Shown: positions 48,915-57,675 of the stretch, piece after piece | Numbering within the stretch: position 1 is the first letter of the stretch | How the letters are laid out: each line of letters starts with the position of its first letter | Assembly: GCA_029239635.1 (NCBI GenBank) | Contig: JARBUN010000014.1 | Span: forward strand, 1-64,000 | Direction of reading: 5' to 3' | DNA: 64,000 nt | Source: Microbacterium sp. | Lineage (GTDB): Bacteria > Actinomycetota > Actinomycetes > Actinomycetales > Microbacteriaceae | Made by a program: the position numbers and the translations under genes | Notes under the pieces: generated by a model | What the model was told of the DNA's origin: nothing | Databases searched by the model: none | The model's input: only the letters and a program-made list of their open reading frames with translations

Positions 48915-48920
48915 TACGCT
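48915..48920 (+). promoter_or_regulatory. Leaderless-type -10 box for uxs
   Basis: TACGCT lies exactly 6 nt before the GTG at 48927. It would give an internal start of transcription inside the long glycosyltransferase run. Confidence 0.5.
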
Positions 48921-48926
48921 GAGGAC

Positions 48927-49868
48927 GTGTCATCCAGAGTTCTCATCACCGGCGGTGCCGGCTTCATCGGGTCCCACCTCTCCGAGCGGCTGCTCGCCGA
49001 GGGCAACGAGGTCATCTGCGTCGACAACTTCTTCACGGGATCCCGCCGCAACGTCGAGCACCTGTTCGACAACCCGCGGTTCGAGCTCATGCGGCACGAT
49101 GTCACCTTCCCCCTGTACGTGGAGGTCGACCAGATCTACAACCTCGCGTGCCCGGCCTCTCCGGTGCACTACCAGCACGACCCGGTGCAGACCACCAAGA
49201 CCAGCGTCATGGGCGCGATCAACATGCTGGGTCTCGCCAAGCGCCTTCGGGTGCCGATCCTGCAAGCCTCCACCTCCGAGGTCTACGGCGACCCGGCGGT
49301 CCATCCGCAGACCGAGGACTACTGGGGCAACGTCAATCCGATCGGCACGCGCTCCTGCTATGACGAGGGCAAGCGCGCCGCCGAGACGCTCTTCTTCGAC
49401 TACCGCCGCCAGCACGACCTGTCGATCAAGGTCATCCGCATCTTCAACACGTACGGCCCGCGGATGCACCCGAACGACGGACGCGTGGTCTCGAACTTCA
49501 TCGTCCAGGCCCTGCGCGGCGAGCCCATCACCATCTACGGCGACGGCTCGCAGACGCGCTCCTTCTGCTTCGTCGACGATCTGGTCGACGGAATGGTGCG
49601 CCTGATGAACACCGGCCACGACGTGACCGGCCCGATCAACGTCGGCAACCCGGGCGAGTTCACCATGCTCGAGCTCGCGAACGCCGTACTCGAGATCACC
49701 GGAAGCGGCTCGACGATCGAGCACCGTCCCCTCCCCCAGGACGACCCCAAGCAGCGCCAGCCCCACATCGACCTCGCGCGTCGCGAGCTCGGCTGGGAGC
49801 CGACGATCGCCCTGCGCCCCGGCCTCGAGCGCACGATCGACTACTTCCGGTCGGTGCTGGCGGACTGA
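48927..49868 (+). CDS. uxs: UDP-glucuronate decarboxylase (UDP-xylose synthase)
   Basis: An SDR enzyme that turns UDP-glucuronate into UDP-xylose with NAD. The 313-residue protein has [17 protein letters not shown] at the N-terminus, [18 protein letters not shown] (a hallmark of UXS rather than GalE), STSEVYGDP, the catalytic [11 protein letters not shown] (Tyr-x3-Lys) and [10 protein letters not shown] with [13 protein letters not shown]. No UDP-glucose dehydrogenase is in the window, so UDP-glucuronate must come from elsewhere. It implies xylose, or a derivative, in a surface polymer. Confidence 0.94.
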   Translation: MSSRVLITGGAGFIGSHLSERLLAEGNEVICVDNFFTGSRRNVEHLFDNPRFELMRHDVTFPLYVEVDQIYNLACPASPVHYQHDPVQTTKTSVMGAINMLGLAKRLRVPILQASTSEVYGDPAVHPQTEDYWGNVNPIGTRSCYDEGKRAAETLFFDYRRQHDLSIKVIRIFNTYGPRMHPNDGRVVSNFIVQALRGEPITIYGDGSQTRSFCFVDDLVDGMVRLMNTGHDVTGPINVGNPGEFTMLELANAVLEITGSGSTIEHRPLPQDDPKQRQPHIDLARRELGWEPTIALRPGLERTIDYFRSVLAD

Positions 49869-49875
49869 CGGCGTC

Positions 49876-49893
49876 GGGGGCACCTCAGCCCCC
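49876..49893 (+). terminator. Possible terminator after uxs
   Basis: GGGGGC and GCCCCC form a 6-bp stem around ACCTCA, 7 nt past the uxs stop and before a fresh -10 box at 49923. There is no U-tract. Confidence 0.4.
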
Positions 49894-49922
49894 TGGCAAC
49901 ACGGCCCGGGGACGCCCGCTCC

Positions 49923-49928
49923 TAAACT
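49923..49928 (+). promoter_or_regulatory. Leaderless-type -10 box for the 758-residue glycosyltransferase
   Basis: TAAACT lies exactly 6 nt before the ATG at 49935; together with the hairpin just upstream it suggests a new transcription unit. Confidence 0.55.
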
Positions 49929-49934
49929 CGACAC

Positions 49935-52211
49935 ATGCTCTCCGCTCTCCGGTCGCGCGTGCGCGCTGCGCGCGACTCGTCCTTCCTGCGCCCCGTCGTC
50001 GCCCGCGTCGATCGCATCTGGTGGGCGCGGGTCATCCGGCGGGCGGACATCGTCGATCTGGACTACGTCCGTGCGCAGACGGGACGGAAGCTCTCCGAAG
50101 CCGCAGCGGTGCGTCGGTACGTGCGAGGCGGCTTCCGAGACGGGTTCCGACTCTCGCCCCTCTTCGTCGACAGCGCCGTCGGTGACCACCTGCCCGAGGC
50201 GTGGCGCGTCCCCGCCCTGTACGCCTACCTGGTCGCCGATCCGCGCGGGCTCCAGGTGAGCCCGCTGTGGGACGCGCAGGTCTACGGCGAAAGGCATCCC
50301 GACGCGTGGGACGCCCCCGGGGGCCCCGTGGGTCATGCCTGGCGACGGAGGGAGGAGCATTCGCTGCCCTACGGTCCCGCTGCGGAGCCTGCCGGTCCCG
50401 GCTGGGCCGAGCTCTCCCCCGTCATCGCACGCGCCGCGCACCGCGCCCGCGTCGGGGGCGAAGTGGCGGCGACTCCCGGCCGGATCCCCCTCGAACGCGA
50501 GCTCATCCTCGCTCTCGGGCCGGACGAGTGGGACGTCGACGAATCGCTCGCTGAAGCCGTGCTCTTCGCTGAGCACGAGGCACACGGGGTCGCGGTCGCC
50601 GTGCTCGACGACCGCGCCGAGGACTGGGTCCTCGCCTCCCTCATGGCCGCGTCGAACCCCCGTGTGCGCGTCAGCCGTCGTCGCCACGACGACCCCGCCC
50701 GCGCTCTCAGCGAGCTCGTCTCGGGGTCCACGGCCGAGGTGGTGGTCCTGCGCGGCCCCAATGAGACGCTGACGGCCATCGATGCCGGCGCCCTGGCGGA
50801 CCGGGTCGAGGCCGAGCCGATCGGCACCGCCGTGGCCCCGGTGTGGCGCGACGGTGACGGCACGATCGCCGCCCTCGGCGCGGGCGCGGCGGGACGCCTG
50901 CTCGCCGGCCATCCCCTCGAAGACATCGCCGCACTCGGCACCGACCGCCTGCTCGAGGTTCCCGCACTCGCGGGGCTCACCGTCGCCGTGCGCCGTGCCG
51001 ACATCACGTCCGACCTCGAGGGAGCCGACGCCGCGAGTCGCCTCGGCGACCGCGCACTCATCGCCCTCGACCTCGAGACGCGCACCCGCTCCACCGCCCC
51101 GCGCGCCGACCTCGACGGCATCCGTTCCGCGGTGTCGGATCGCCATTCCCCCGGCACCGATGACGTGCTGCGCCGCGCCGGGTGGGAGCCCGTGGACGAG
51201 GGGCCGTGGCCACGCATCCGACGCCCGCGGCGCACCGTTGTGCGGGAGGACGGCACCGAGGTCCCCGTCCTGCGATGGGCCCTGCGCACCGCCACGCCCG
51301 TGGGACCGCGCGCCGAGGGCTGGGGCGATACGCACTTCGCCCGCGCCCTGGCGGCGGCTCTGCGTCGCCAGGGACAAGAGGTCGTCATCGACTCGTACGC
51401 CGCGCGCACCCGCCCCACGCGCCACCTGGACGACGTCACGGTCGCTCTGCGCGGACCCGAGCCGCTCGAGGCCTCCCCCTTCGGCGTTTCCCTCCTGTGG
51501 GTCATCAGCCACCCCGACGAGATCACGCGCGCGGATGTCGCGGGTTTCGACCGCGTCTTCGCCGCCTCCGCTCCTTGGGCCCGCGCGGCCGGGACGGAGC
51601 TCGGCGTCGACATCACCCCGCTGCTGCAGTGCACCGACGCCACGCGCTTCCGTCCCGTCGGTCGGGAGCGCGGCGACGATATCCTGTTCGTCGGTACGGC
51701 GCGCGGCATCCTGCGCCCCTCCGTGGTCGAGCCCATCCGCGCCGGCATCCCCGTCACCGTCATCGGGCCCGATTGGCGCGGCTGGATCCCCGCCTCCCGC
51801 ATCCGGGCGACGGGCGTGTCCAACGACGAGCTCCCCGCCCTCTACGAGAGCGCCGGCGTCGTGCTGAACGACCACTGGCCCGCGATGCAGAGGCACGGCT
51901 TCATCGGCAACCGCCTGTTCGACGTGGTCGCCGCGGGCGGACGCGCGATCAGCGACCGGGTGGAGGGAATCGACGCCGTGTTCGGCGGGGCCGTGGCGAC
52001 CTACGACACGGTCCCCGAGCTCATCGAGATGCTGTCCGGAGATCGGGATGCCGTGTTCCCCGACGCCGCGACCCTGACGGCGGTGTCCGAGCGCATCCGC
52101 GCCGAGCACTCGTTCGACGCCCGCGCACGGACCCTGCTGGATGCCGCGCTCCGCGCGGTGCCGACACGGTCACTCGGCGTCTCGGACAGCGCAGCGCGGC
52201 TGGCAGAATAG
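49935..52211 (+). CDS. Large glycosyltransferase with N-terminal unknown module
   Basis: In this 758-residue protein, residues about 35-130 resemble modules seen in actinobacterial capsule glycosyltransferases (YVRAQTG, a glycine-centred YVRGGFRDGFRLSPLF repeat-like segment, DAQVYGERHP). Residues about 440-745 form a GT-B-like half (HFARALAAALRRQGQEVVID, LWVISHPDEIT, LFVGTARGILRP, ELPALYESAGVVLNDHWPAM, NRLFDVVAAGG). The middle (about 180-400) is of unknown fold. There is no signal or membrane helix, so it acts in the cytoplasm. The acceptor and sugar are unknown. Confidence 0.85.
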   Translation: MLSALRSRVRAARDSSFLRPVVARVDRIWWARVIRRADIVDLDYVRAQTGRKLSEAAAVRRYVRGGFRDGFRLSPLFVDSAVGDHLPEAWRVPALYAYLVADPRGLQVSPLWDAQVYGERHPDAWDAPGGPVGHAWRRREEHSLPYGPAAEPAGPGWAELSPVIARAAHRARVGGEVAATPGRIPLERELILALGPDEWDVDESLAEAVLFAEHEAHGVAVAVLDDRAEDWVLASLMAASNPRVRVSRRRHDDPARALSELVSGSTAEVVVLRGPNETLTAIDAGALADRVEAEPIGTAVAPVWRDGDGTIAALGAGAAGRLLAGHPLEDIAALGTDRLLEVPALAGLTVAVRRADITSDLEGADAASRLGDRALIALDLETRTRSTAPRADLDGIRSAVSDRHSPGTDDVLRRAGWEPVDEGPWPRIRRPRRTVVREDGTEVPVLRWALRTATPVGPRAEGWGDTHFARALAAALRRQGQEVVIDSYAARTRPTRHLDDVTVALRGPEPLEASPFGVSLLWVISHPDEITRADVAGFDRVFAASAPWARAAGTELGVDITPLLQCTDATRFRPVGRERGDDILFVGTARGILRPSVVEPIRAGIPVTVIGPDWRGWIPASRIRATGVSNDELPALYESAGVVLNDHWPAMQRHGFIGNRLFDVVAAGGRAISDRVEGIDAVFGGAVATYDTVPELIEMLSGDRDAVFPDAATLTAVSERIRAEHSFDARARTLLDAALRAVPTRSLGVSDSAARLAE

Positions 52212-52216
52212 AATCC

Positions 52217-52657
52217 ATGCCTTCGGAGTCCCCCTCGCCGCGCGGGTGGGGACTCACCCGCCTCTGGTCGTCGAGCCTCGTGCGCTACCTCGTGGTGGGC
52301 GGCCTCGCGTTCGCCTTCGACTTCGGTCTGCTGTGGCTCCTCCACGACGTCGCCGGGGTCCCGCTCGCCATCGCGACGCCGACAGCGTTCCTCGCGAGTT
52401 TCGTCGTGACCTACACACTCCAACGGCTCCTGACCTTCCGGGCTTCGGATGCCGTGGCCCCGAGCGTCGTGCGCTATGCGCTGCTTGTCGCGGCGAACAC
52501 GCTCCTCACCACGGGCATCGTGGCGCTGGCCGACGCCGTCGGCTGGTCGTGGGTCGTGGGCAAGGTCCTCGCAGTCACGGTGACGACCGTCGGCAATTAC
52601 TTCGCGTACCGTTACTGGGTCTTCGCCCGCCCGAAAGGTTCTCACTCGCATGTATAA
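52217..52657 (+). CDS. GtrA-family membrane protein
   Basis: The 146-residue protein has four membrane helices and the GtrA fold (LVRYLVVGGLAFAFDFGLLWLL, ASFVVTYTLQRLLTF, VVGKVLAVTVTTVGNYFAYRYWVF). GtrA proteins flip or help flip polyprenyl-phosphate sugars made by a partner GT2, here the DPM1-like enzyme immediately downstream. The two genes overlap by 8 bp. Confidence 0.92.
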   Translation: MPSESPSPRGWGLTRLWSSSLVRYLVVGGLAFAFDFGLLWLLHDVAGVPLAIATPTAFLASFVVTYTLQRLLTFRASDAVAPSVVRYALLVAANTLLTTGIVALADAVGWSWVVGKVLAVTVTTVGNYFAYRYWVFARPKGSHSHV

Positions 52658-53612
52658 AGGCGCCACCATCGCCGCGGTCGTTCCCGCGTACAAAGAGGAG
52701 AAGATGATCGCCCGGGTCATCGAGACGATGCCCGACTTCGTCGATCACATCGTCATCGTCGACGACTGCAGTCCCGACGACACCAGCGGAGCCGTCACGC
52801 GGGTGGGTGACCCCCGCGTGGCCCTCATCCGGCACGAGGTGAATCAGGGCGTCGGTGGTGCCATCATCACCGGTCACCGTGCCGCGCTCGACCTGGGCAG
52901 TGATGTGAACGTGATCATGGCCGGCGATGCGCAGATGGACCCTGACTATCTGCCGGCGCTGCTCGACCGGGTCGTCGAAGACGGGTACGGGTTCGCGAAG
53001 GCGAATCGCTTCTACTCCCCCGAATCCTTCACCGGCATGCCCGGCTACCGTGTCTTCGGCAACATCGCCCTGTCGTTCATCACCAAGCTGTCGTCGGGCT
53101 ACTGGAACCTGTTCGACCCGCAGAACGGCTACACCGCGATCCGCAGTGAGGCGCTCCGCCGCGTGCCGCTGGATCGTGTCGCGAAGCGCTACAGCTTCGA
53201 GAACGACCTCCTGATCCACCTCAACATCCTGCAGGTGTCGGCCGTCGACGTCCCGATCCCCGCCGTCTACGGCGACGAGGTGTCGAGCATTCGCTTGAGC
53301 AAGGTGGTCCCCGAGCTCGTGCACCGCCTGACCGTCGGCTTCTGGCACCGGATCTGGTACCGCTACGTGCTGTGGTCCTTCTCCCCCATCGCGCTGCTGC
53401 TCTTCCTGGGCCTGCTGTTCCTCGGTTTCGGCGCGATCGTGACGATCTGGCTGTTCTTCCAGATCCTCGGCTCGGCCATCGCGACCGCGGCGACCGTGAT
53501 GCTCGCGGCTCTCCCGCTGATGTTGGGAACGCAGCTGCTGATCAGCGCGCTGCAATTGGACATCCAGGCCACACCGTCGACACCGGAGCACACCCCGTTC
53601 ACGGCCCGGTGA
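52650..53612 (+). CDS. DPM1-like polyprenyl-phosphate glycosyltransferase
   Basis: The 320-residue protein has a GT2 domain (about 8-235) with AAVVPAYKEEKMIARVI, IVDDCSPDDT, the metal motif MAGDAQMDPDYLP and DPQNGYTAIR. Two C-terminal membrane helices follow (about 245-305). With GtrA it should make and flip an undecaprenyl-phosphate sugar for periplasm-side decoration of a glycan. It is the second enzyme of this kind in the window after the one at 43616. It ends at a strong terminator. Confidence 0.92.
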   Translation: MYKGATIAAVVPAYKEEKMIARVIETMPDFVDHIVIVDDCSPDDTSGAVTRVGDPRVALIRHEVNQGVGGAIITGHRAALDLGSDVNVIMAGDAQMDPDYLPALLDRVVEDGYGFAKANRFYSPESFTGMPGYRVFGNIALSFITKLSSGYWNLFDPQNGYTAIRSEALRRVPLDRVAKRYSFENDLLIHLNILQVSAVDVPIPAVYGDEVSSIRLSKVVPELVHRLTVGFWHRIWYRYVLWSFSPIALLLFLGLLFLGFGAIVTIWLFFQILGSAIATAATVMLAALPLMLGTQLLISALQLDIQATPSTPEHTPFTAR

Positions 53613-53621
53613 GAGCCCGAA

Positions 53622-53659
53622 GCGAAAGCGCCCGCCCCCGAGGGGGCGGGCGCTTTCGC
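53622..53659. terminator. Strong bidirectional terminator (18-bp perfect stem)
   Basis: GCGAAAGCGCCCGCCCCC and its exact reverse complement flank a 2-nt GA centre, between the convergent ends of the DPM1-like GT (53612) and the oxidoreductase (53676). It is one of the two strongest hairpins in the window. Confidence 0.85.
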
Positions 53660-53675
53660 GTGTGCTCTCCAGTCG

Positions 53676-54686
53676 TCAGACCGCGGCTCGCTGGCCCATC
53701 CGGATCAGTCGCCCGTCGTCGGAGGCCGACTCCAACGACGCCTCGACCACGCTCAGCACGTGCACGGCCTCGCGCATCGTGGACAGCAGGGTGGGGCGAC
53801 CGTTCACGGCGTCACGGAACGCCTCGAGCTCCGAGCGCAGGGGCTCGCGCTTCGGGAACGCGAACCGCGTCACGTCGCCCTCGGACACTCCCCGGAAGGT
53901 CGAGACGGACTCCCACTCCAGGGCCGCCGTGCCGTTGCGGTGCAGTGTGAGGTCGGCCGTGGCCGTGTCGGCGATGAAGGTTCCCCGCTCTCCCGTCACG
54001 ACCGTGACGCGCTCCTTCATGGGGCTCAGCCAGTTGATCAGGTGGTTCACCACGGCGCCGTCCTGCAGGCGCCCAGAGATGGCGATCATGTCCTCGAACG
54101 ACCGCCCGCTCTGGAACGCCGTCTGGGCCGAGACAGCGGCGTAGGACGACTGGGCGACCCATGCGGTCAGGTCGATGTCGTGGGTGGCGAGGTCTTTGGC
54201 CACACCCACATCGCCGATGCGCGCCGGGAACGTGCTCTGACGACGGGTGGCGATCTGGTAGACGTCGCCGATCTCCCCCTCCGCCAGGCGTGCCCGCAGC
54301 TGCTGCAGCGCGGGATTGAAGCGCTCGACGTGACCGACCGTGCCCACGAGACCGCGTGCGTCGAACAGGTCGGCGAGGATGCGACCCTCTTCCGAGCTGT
54401 CGGCGATCGGCTTCTCGACCATCACGTGCACGCCGGCCTCGGCCAGCGTCGTGGCCGCCGCCGCGTGGAAACGAGTGGGGACGGCGACGACGGCGATGTC
54501 GAGACCCACGGATGCCAGTGCCTCGACGTCCGGGAGAACGGGAAGACCCGCTGCGACCCCGTGCACATCGCCGGCAGGATCGGCGACGGCGACGAGGTCG
54601 ATCCCGTCGATCTCACGGAGGAGACGCGCGTGGTGGCGTCCCATCATTCCCAGGCCCAGCAGGCCGGCGCGCAGCGCCGCGGTCAT
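53676..54686 (-). CDS. Gfo/Idh/MocA sugar dehydrogenase (WbpB/WlbA-like)
   Basis: The 336-residue NAD-dependent oxidoreductase has the Rossmann start AGLLGLGMMGRHHARLL, the EKP motif (VHVMVEKPIAD) and the substrate-domain DLATHDIDLTAWV with catalytic-type His/Asp. Together with the aminotransferase and acetyltransferase upstream it matches the WbpB-WbpE-WbpD set that builds 2,3-diacetamido sugars from UDP-GlcNAcA. The start ATG overlaps the aminotransferase stop by 4 bp. Confidence 0.9.
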   Translation of the reverse strand: MTAALRAGLLGLGMMGRHHARLLREIDGIDLVAVADPAGDVHGVAAGLPVLPDVEALASVGLDIAVVAVPTRFHAAAATTLAEAGVHVMVEKPIADSSEEGRILADLFDARGLVGTVGHVERFNPALQQLRARLAEGEIGDVYQIATRRQSTFPARIGDVGVAKDLATHDIDLTAWVAQSSYAAVSAQTAFQSGRSFEDMIAISGRLQDGAVVNHLINWLSPMKERVTVVTGERGTFIADTATADLTLHRNGTAALEWESVSTFRGVSEGDVTRFAFPKREPLRSELEAFRDAVNGRPTLLSTMREAVHVLSVVEASLESASDDGRLIRMGQRAAV

Positions 54687-55780
54687 GCGCCCGCTCCCGC
54701 CACCGCAGCGACAGCCGTCACGATGCGCTCGAGGTCGCCGTCGCTCAGCGAGGGGTGCACGGGGAGCGAGACCACCTGCTGCGCGGCGCGCTCGGTCTCC
54801 GGCAGATCGAGACCGGGGGCGAACGACGCCAGCGAGGGGAGCCGGTGATTGGGGATCGGATAGTAGACGCCGCTGCCCACATGGTGCTCCTCGCGGAGGG
54901 CCGTGACGAAGCCGTCGCGGTCGTCCGGGACGCGCACCGTGTACTGGTGGTAGACGTGGTGGACCCCCGCGGCGACGGCGGGGATCTGCACGCCCGTCAG
55001 GTGCGCGTCGAGGAACGCGGCGTTGTCGCGCCGCCTCTGCGTCCACGCGTCGACCTTCGTCAGCTGGACACGACCGATCGCCGCGTGCAGGTCGGTCATG
55101 CGCGCGTTGAACCCGACGACCTCGTTCTCGTACTGCCGCTCCATGCCCTGGTTGCGCAGGAGGCGCAGCATCCGGGCGACGTCGGATCCGCCGGCGGTGA
55201 CCATACCGCCCTCGCCGCTCGTCATGTTCTTCGTCGGGTAGAGCGAGAACATCGCGAACGAGCCGAACGTTCCCACCGGCCGGTCGTTCAGCCGCGCGCC
55301 GTGCGCCTGCGCGGCGTCCTCGAACAGCATCAGGCCGTGCCGTTCGGCGAGAGCCGTGAGGCCGACCATGTCGGCCGGGTGCCCGTAGAGGTGGACAGGC
55401 ATGATCGCGCGCGTGCGCGGGGTGATCGAGGCCTCGACACTCGCGACGTCGAGGGTGAAGCTCACGGGGTCGATGTCGGCGAACACGGGGGTCGCGCCGG
55501 TGAGGGCGACGGAGTTCCCGGTCGCGGCGAACGTGAACGACGGCACGATGACCTCGTCCCCGGGGCCGATGCCGCACGCCAGCAGACCGAGGTGGAGACC
55601 CGACGTACCCGAGTTGACCGCGACCGTCTCGCGTCCCTCGACGAAGTGCCCGGCGAACTCGCGCTCGAACGCCACGACCTCGGGACCCTGGGCGATCATG
55701 CCGCTGCGCAGCACGCGGTCGACGGCGGCACGCTCGTCCTCGCCGATGAGGGGCTTGGCGGCGGGAATGAGATCAGGCAT
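54683..55780 (-). CDS. DegT/DnrJ/EryC1-family sugar aminotransferase (WbpE-like)
   Basis: This 365-residue PLP enzyme transfers an amino group to a 3-keto (or 4-keto) nucleotide sugar. Motifs are the N-terminal PAAKPLIGEDERAAV, GTSGLHLGL for phosphate binding, HLYGHPADM and LFEDAAQAHGA. The PLP lysine lies in YPTKNMTSGEGG. The start is the ATG at 55780 (MPDLIPAAKPLIG); the open frame upstream belongs to the acetyltransferase overlap. It shares 8 bp with the acetyltransferase gene. Confidence 0.92.
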   Translation of the reverse strand: MPDLIPAAKPLIGEDERAAVDRVLRSGMIAQGPEVVAFEREFAGHFVEGRETVAVNSGTSGLHLGLLACGIGPGDEVIVPSFTFAATGNSVALTGATPVFADIDPVSFTLDVASVEASITPRTRAIMPVHLYGHPADMVGLTALAERHGLMLFEDAAQAHGARLNDRPVGTFGSFAMFSLYPTKNMTSGEGGMVTAGGSDVARMLRLLRNQGMERQYENEVVGFNARMTDLHAAIGRVQLTKVDAWTQRRRDNAAFLDAHLTGVQIPAVAAGVHHVYHQYTVRVPDDRDGFVTALREEHHVGSGVYYPIPNHRLPSLASFAPGLDLPETERAAQQVVSLPVHPSLSDGDLERIVTAVAAVAGAGA

Positions 55781-56402
55781 GGGTTTGCTCCTTGAGAACA
55801 CCATCGGTTTCGATGAAACGCGCGCGTGTCCGAGGACAGACCCAGACCTCACCCTGCTTCTCGAGAGGGACGCCGGCGGGCCCGACCCACCCGATACGGC
55901 GAGCGGGGACTCCGGCGACGAGCGCGAAGTCGGGGACATCCTTCGTCACGACGGCACCGGCGGCGACCGTCGCCCAGCGTCCGACGACCACGGGTGCGAC
56001 GCACGTCGCACGCGCACCGATCGACGCACCCTCGCGCACGGTCACTCCCACCGGGGTCCAGTCGGCCGCCGACTTGGGGCTGCCGTCGGGATTGATCGCC
56101 CGCGGATACGTGTCGTTCGTGAACACCACCGCCGGCCCTACGAAGACGCCTCGCTCCAAGCGCGCCGGTTCGTAGACGAGAGCGTAGTTCTGGATCTTGC
56201 TTCCGTCGCCCACCACGACACCCGGGCCGACGTAGACGCCCCGACCGATCACGCAGTTCTCACCGATCGCCGCTCCTTCTCGGATCTGTGCAAGGTGCCA
56301 GACCGACGAGCCGGTCCCGATGGAGGCCCCCGTCACATCGGCGGAGGGGTCGATTCGAGGGGGCGCTTTCGCGAGAGAAGGAGGAGTGGCGGAGTGGTGC
56401 AC
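55773..56402 (-). CDS. Left-handed beta-helix acetyltransferase (WbpD/WlbB-like)
   Basis: The 209-residue hexapeptide-repeat protein (VTGASIGTGSSVWHLAQIREGAAIGENCVIGRGVYVGPG) has FTNDTYPRAINPDG and PVVVGRWATVAAGAVVTKDVPDFALVAGVPARRIGWVG. It resembles WbpD/WlbB enzymes that N-acetylate the C3 amine of UDP-GlcNAc3NA. A cysteine pair-like end (VWVCPRTRARF) is typical. The GTG start at 56402 sits 8 nt after a TAAGCT box. It is the first gene of the set. Confidence 0.9.
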   Translation of the reverse strand: MHHSATPPSLAKAPPRIDPSADVTGASIGTGSSVWHLAQIREGAAIGENCVIGRGVYVGPGVVVGDGSKIQNYALVYEPARLERGVFVGPAVVFTNDTYPRAINPDGSPKSAADWTPVGVTVREGASIGARATCVAPVVVGRWATVAAGAVVTKDVPDFALVAGVPARRIGWVGPAGVPLEKQGEVWVCPRTRARFIETDGVLKEQTHA

Positions 56403-56410
56403 GGCGGACC

Positions 56411-56416
56411 AGCTTA
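56411..56416 (-). promoter_or_regulatory. Leaderless-type -10 box for the acetyltransferase operon
   Basis: TAAGCT on the minus strand lies 8 nt before the GTG at 56402, just downstream of the wzt stop at 56467. It suggests that the three-gene sugar set has its own promoter. Confidence 0.45.
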
Positions 56417-56466
56417 TCGGGGTGGGACGAGAGCTCCCGGAGAAATCACCCGGAGCAGGCAGGGAT

Positions 56467-57675
56467 TCAGGATCGAGTCACGCCGGCGAACGAGACGCTG
56501 GCGGCCACGGTCCCCACGGTCACGTCTTCGCGCGTCTGAACGGTGAAGAGTGCCCCCTGGGCGAGGCCGTGGCTGCTCGGCTCGCTGACTCCGGCGGCAT
56601 TCGCGTTCACGTAATACTGCCCCGCGCCGAGGTTGACCTCGGCGATCCGCAGGTCGATTGACACCGGTCCCGTGATCGGGTCGAGACGATGCTCGAGCAT
56701 CTCCGTGTTGGATGCCAGCACCATGTGCCCGAGAGGCGTGTCGATGCTGAAGCCGAGCTCCCACCGTTCGATCGGCTTCATCGAGTCGACGTGCACGCGG
56801 ATCGTGAGCGGGTCGCCCTCCTGCACGGTCTTGGTGCGGGTGCCGTCGTCGGCGAGGAGTTCGACCCGCTTGACCTGGATGGGATGTACGGTCTGCTCGG
56901 GCGGAGCCTCACCGACGCGACGTCCCTCGAGCACGTCCCGCAGCGCGCCGATCGCCTCACGGGTCTCGCCGTCGAAGACCACCGCGCCGTCCTTGAGCAC
57001 GATGCCTCTGTCACACAGCTCGGCCACCTGCTGGGCCGAGTGGGTCACGAGGATGATCGTGCGCCCCTGCTCCCGGAACTCGTTGATACGGTCCATGCAC
57101 TTGCGCTGGAACGTCTCGTCGCCGACCGCGAGCACCTCGTCGACGAGGAGGATGTCGGGGTCGGTGTGGATCGCGACCGAGAACGCGAGGCGCACGTACA
57201 TCCCGGAGGAGTAGAACTTCACCGCGGTGTCGATGAAGTCGCCGATGCCGCTGAACTCGACGATGTTGTCGAACTCGCGATCGATCTCCTCGCGGGTCAT
57301 GCCGAGGATCGAGGCATTCAGGTAGACGTTCTCCCGACCGCTCAGGTCGGGATGGAAGCCCGCGCCGAGCTCGAGGAGAGCGGCCATCCGACCGCGCGTC
57401 TCGATGTACCCGTCCGACGGCGAGAGGATCCCACCGATCAGCTTGAGCAGCGTGCTCTTGCCGGATCCGTTGGCTCCGAGAAGTCCGACGGTGGTTCCGG
57501 CCTGGATGGTGAGGGAGACGTCGTCGACCGCGACGAAGTCCCGACGGTAGGACTTCCCCAGGCGCCCGAGGTGGACCACGCGGTCTTTCAGACTGTTGTC
57601 CTTCCGCACGCGGAAGTGCTTCGAGACCGAGGTCAGGCGCACGATGTCCGGCGCGACGGTTGCGGTGTCCGACAT
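56467..57675 (-). CDS. wzt: Polysaccharide ABC exporter ATPase with Wzt C-terminal domain
   Basis: In this 402-residue protein, residues about 10-260 are the ATPase: Walker A LLGANGSGKST, signature FYSSGMYVRLAFS, Walker B DILLVDEVLAVGD and a switch His in VTHSAQQ. Residues about 270-402 form a beta-sandwich Wzt C-domain (LTIRVHVDSMKPIERWELGF, DLRIAEVNLGAGQYYVN) that binds the end of the exported chain. So export should depend on chain-end structure, unlike the tail-less ATPase at 35724. The stop-start base is shared with wzm (TGATG). Confidence 0.93.
   Translation of the reverse strand: MSDTATVAPDIVRLTSVSKHFRVRKDNSLKDRVVHLGRLGKSYRRDFVAVDDVSLTIQAGTTVGLLGANGSGKSTLLKLIGGILSPSDGYIETRGRMAALLELGAGFHPDLSGRENVYLNASILGMTREEIDREFDNIVEFSGIGDFIDTAVKFYSSGMYVRLAFSVAIHTDPDILLVDEVLAVGDETFQRKCMDRINEFREQGRTIILVTHSAQQVAELCDRGIVLKDGAVVFDGETREAIGALRDVLEGRRVGEAPPEQTVHPIQVKRVELLADDGTRTKTVQEGDPLTIRVHVDSMKPIERWELGFSIDTPLGHMVLASNTEMLEHRLDPITGPVSIDLRIAEVNLGAGQYYVNANAAGVSEPSSHGLAQGALFTVQTREDVTVGTVAASVSFAGVTRS

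Noticed and set aside
48930-52109. 1059-residue open frame antisense to uxs and the large GT
   Set aside because: Same reason: a composition shadow of well-supported sense genes.
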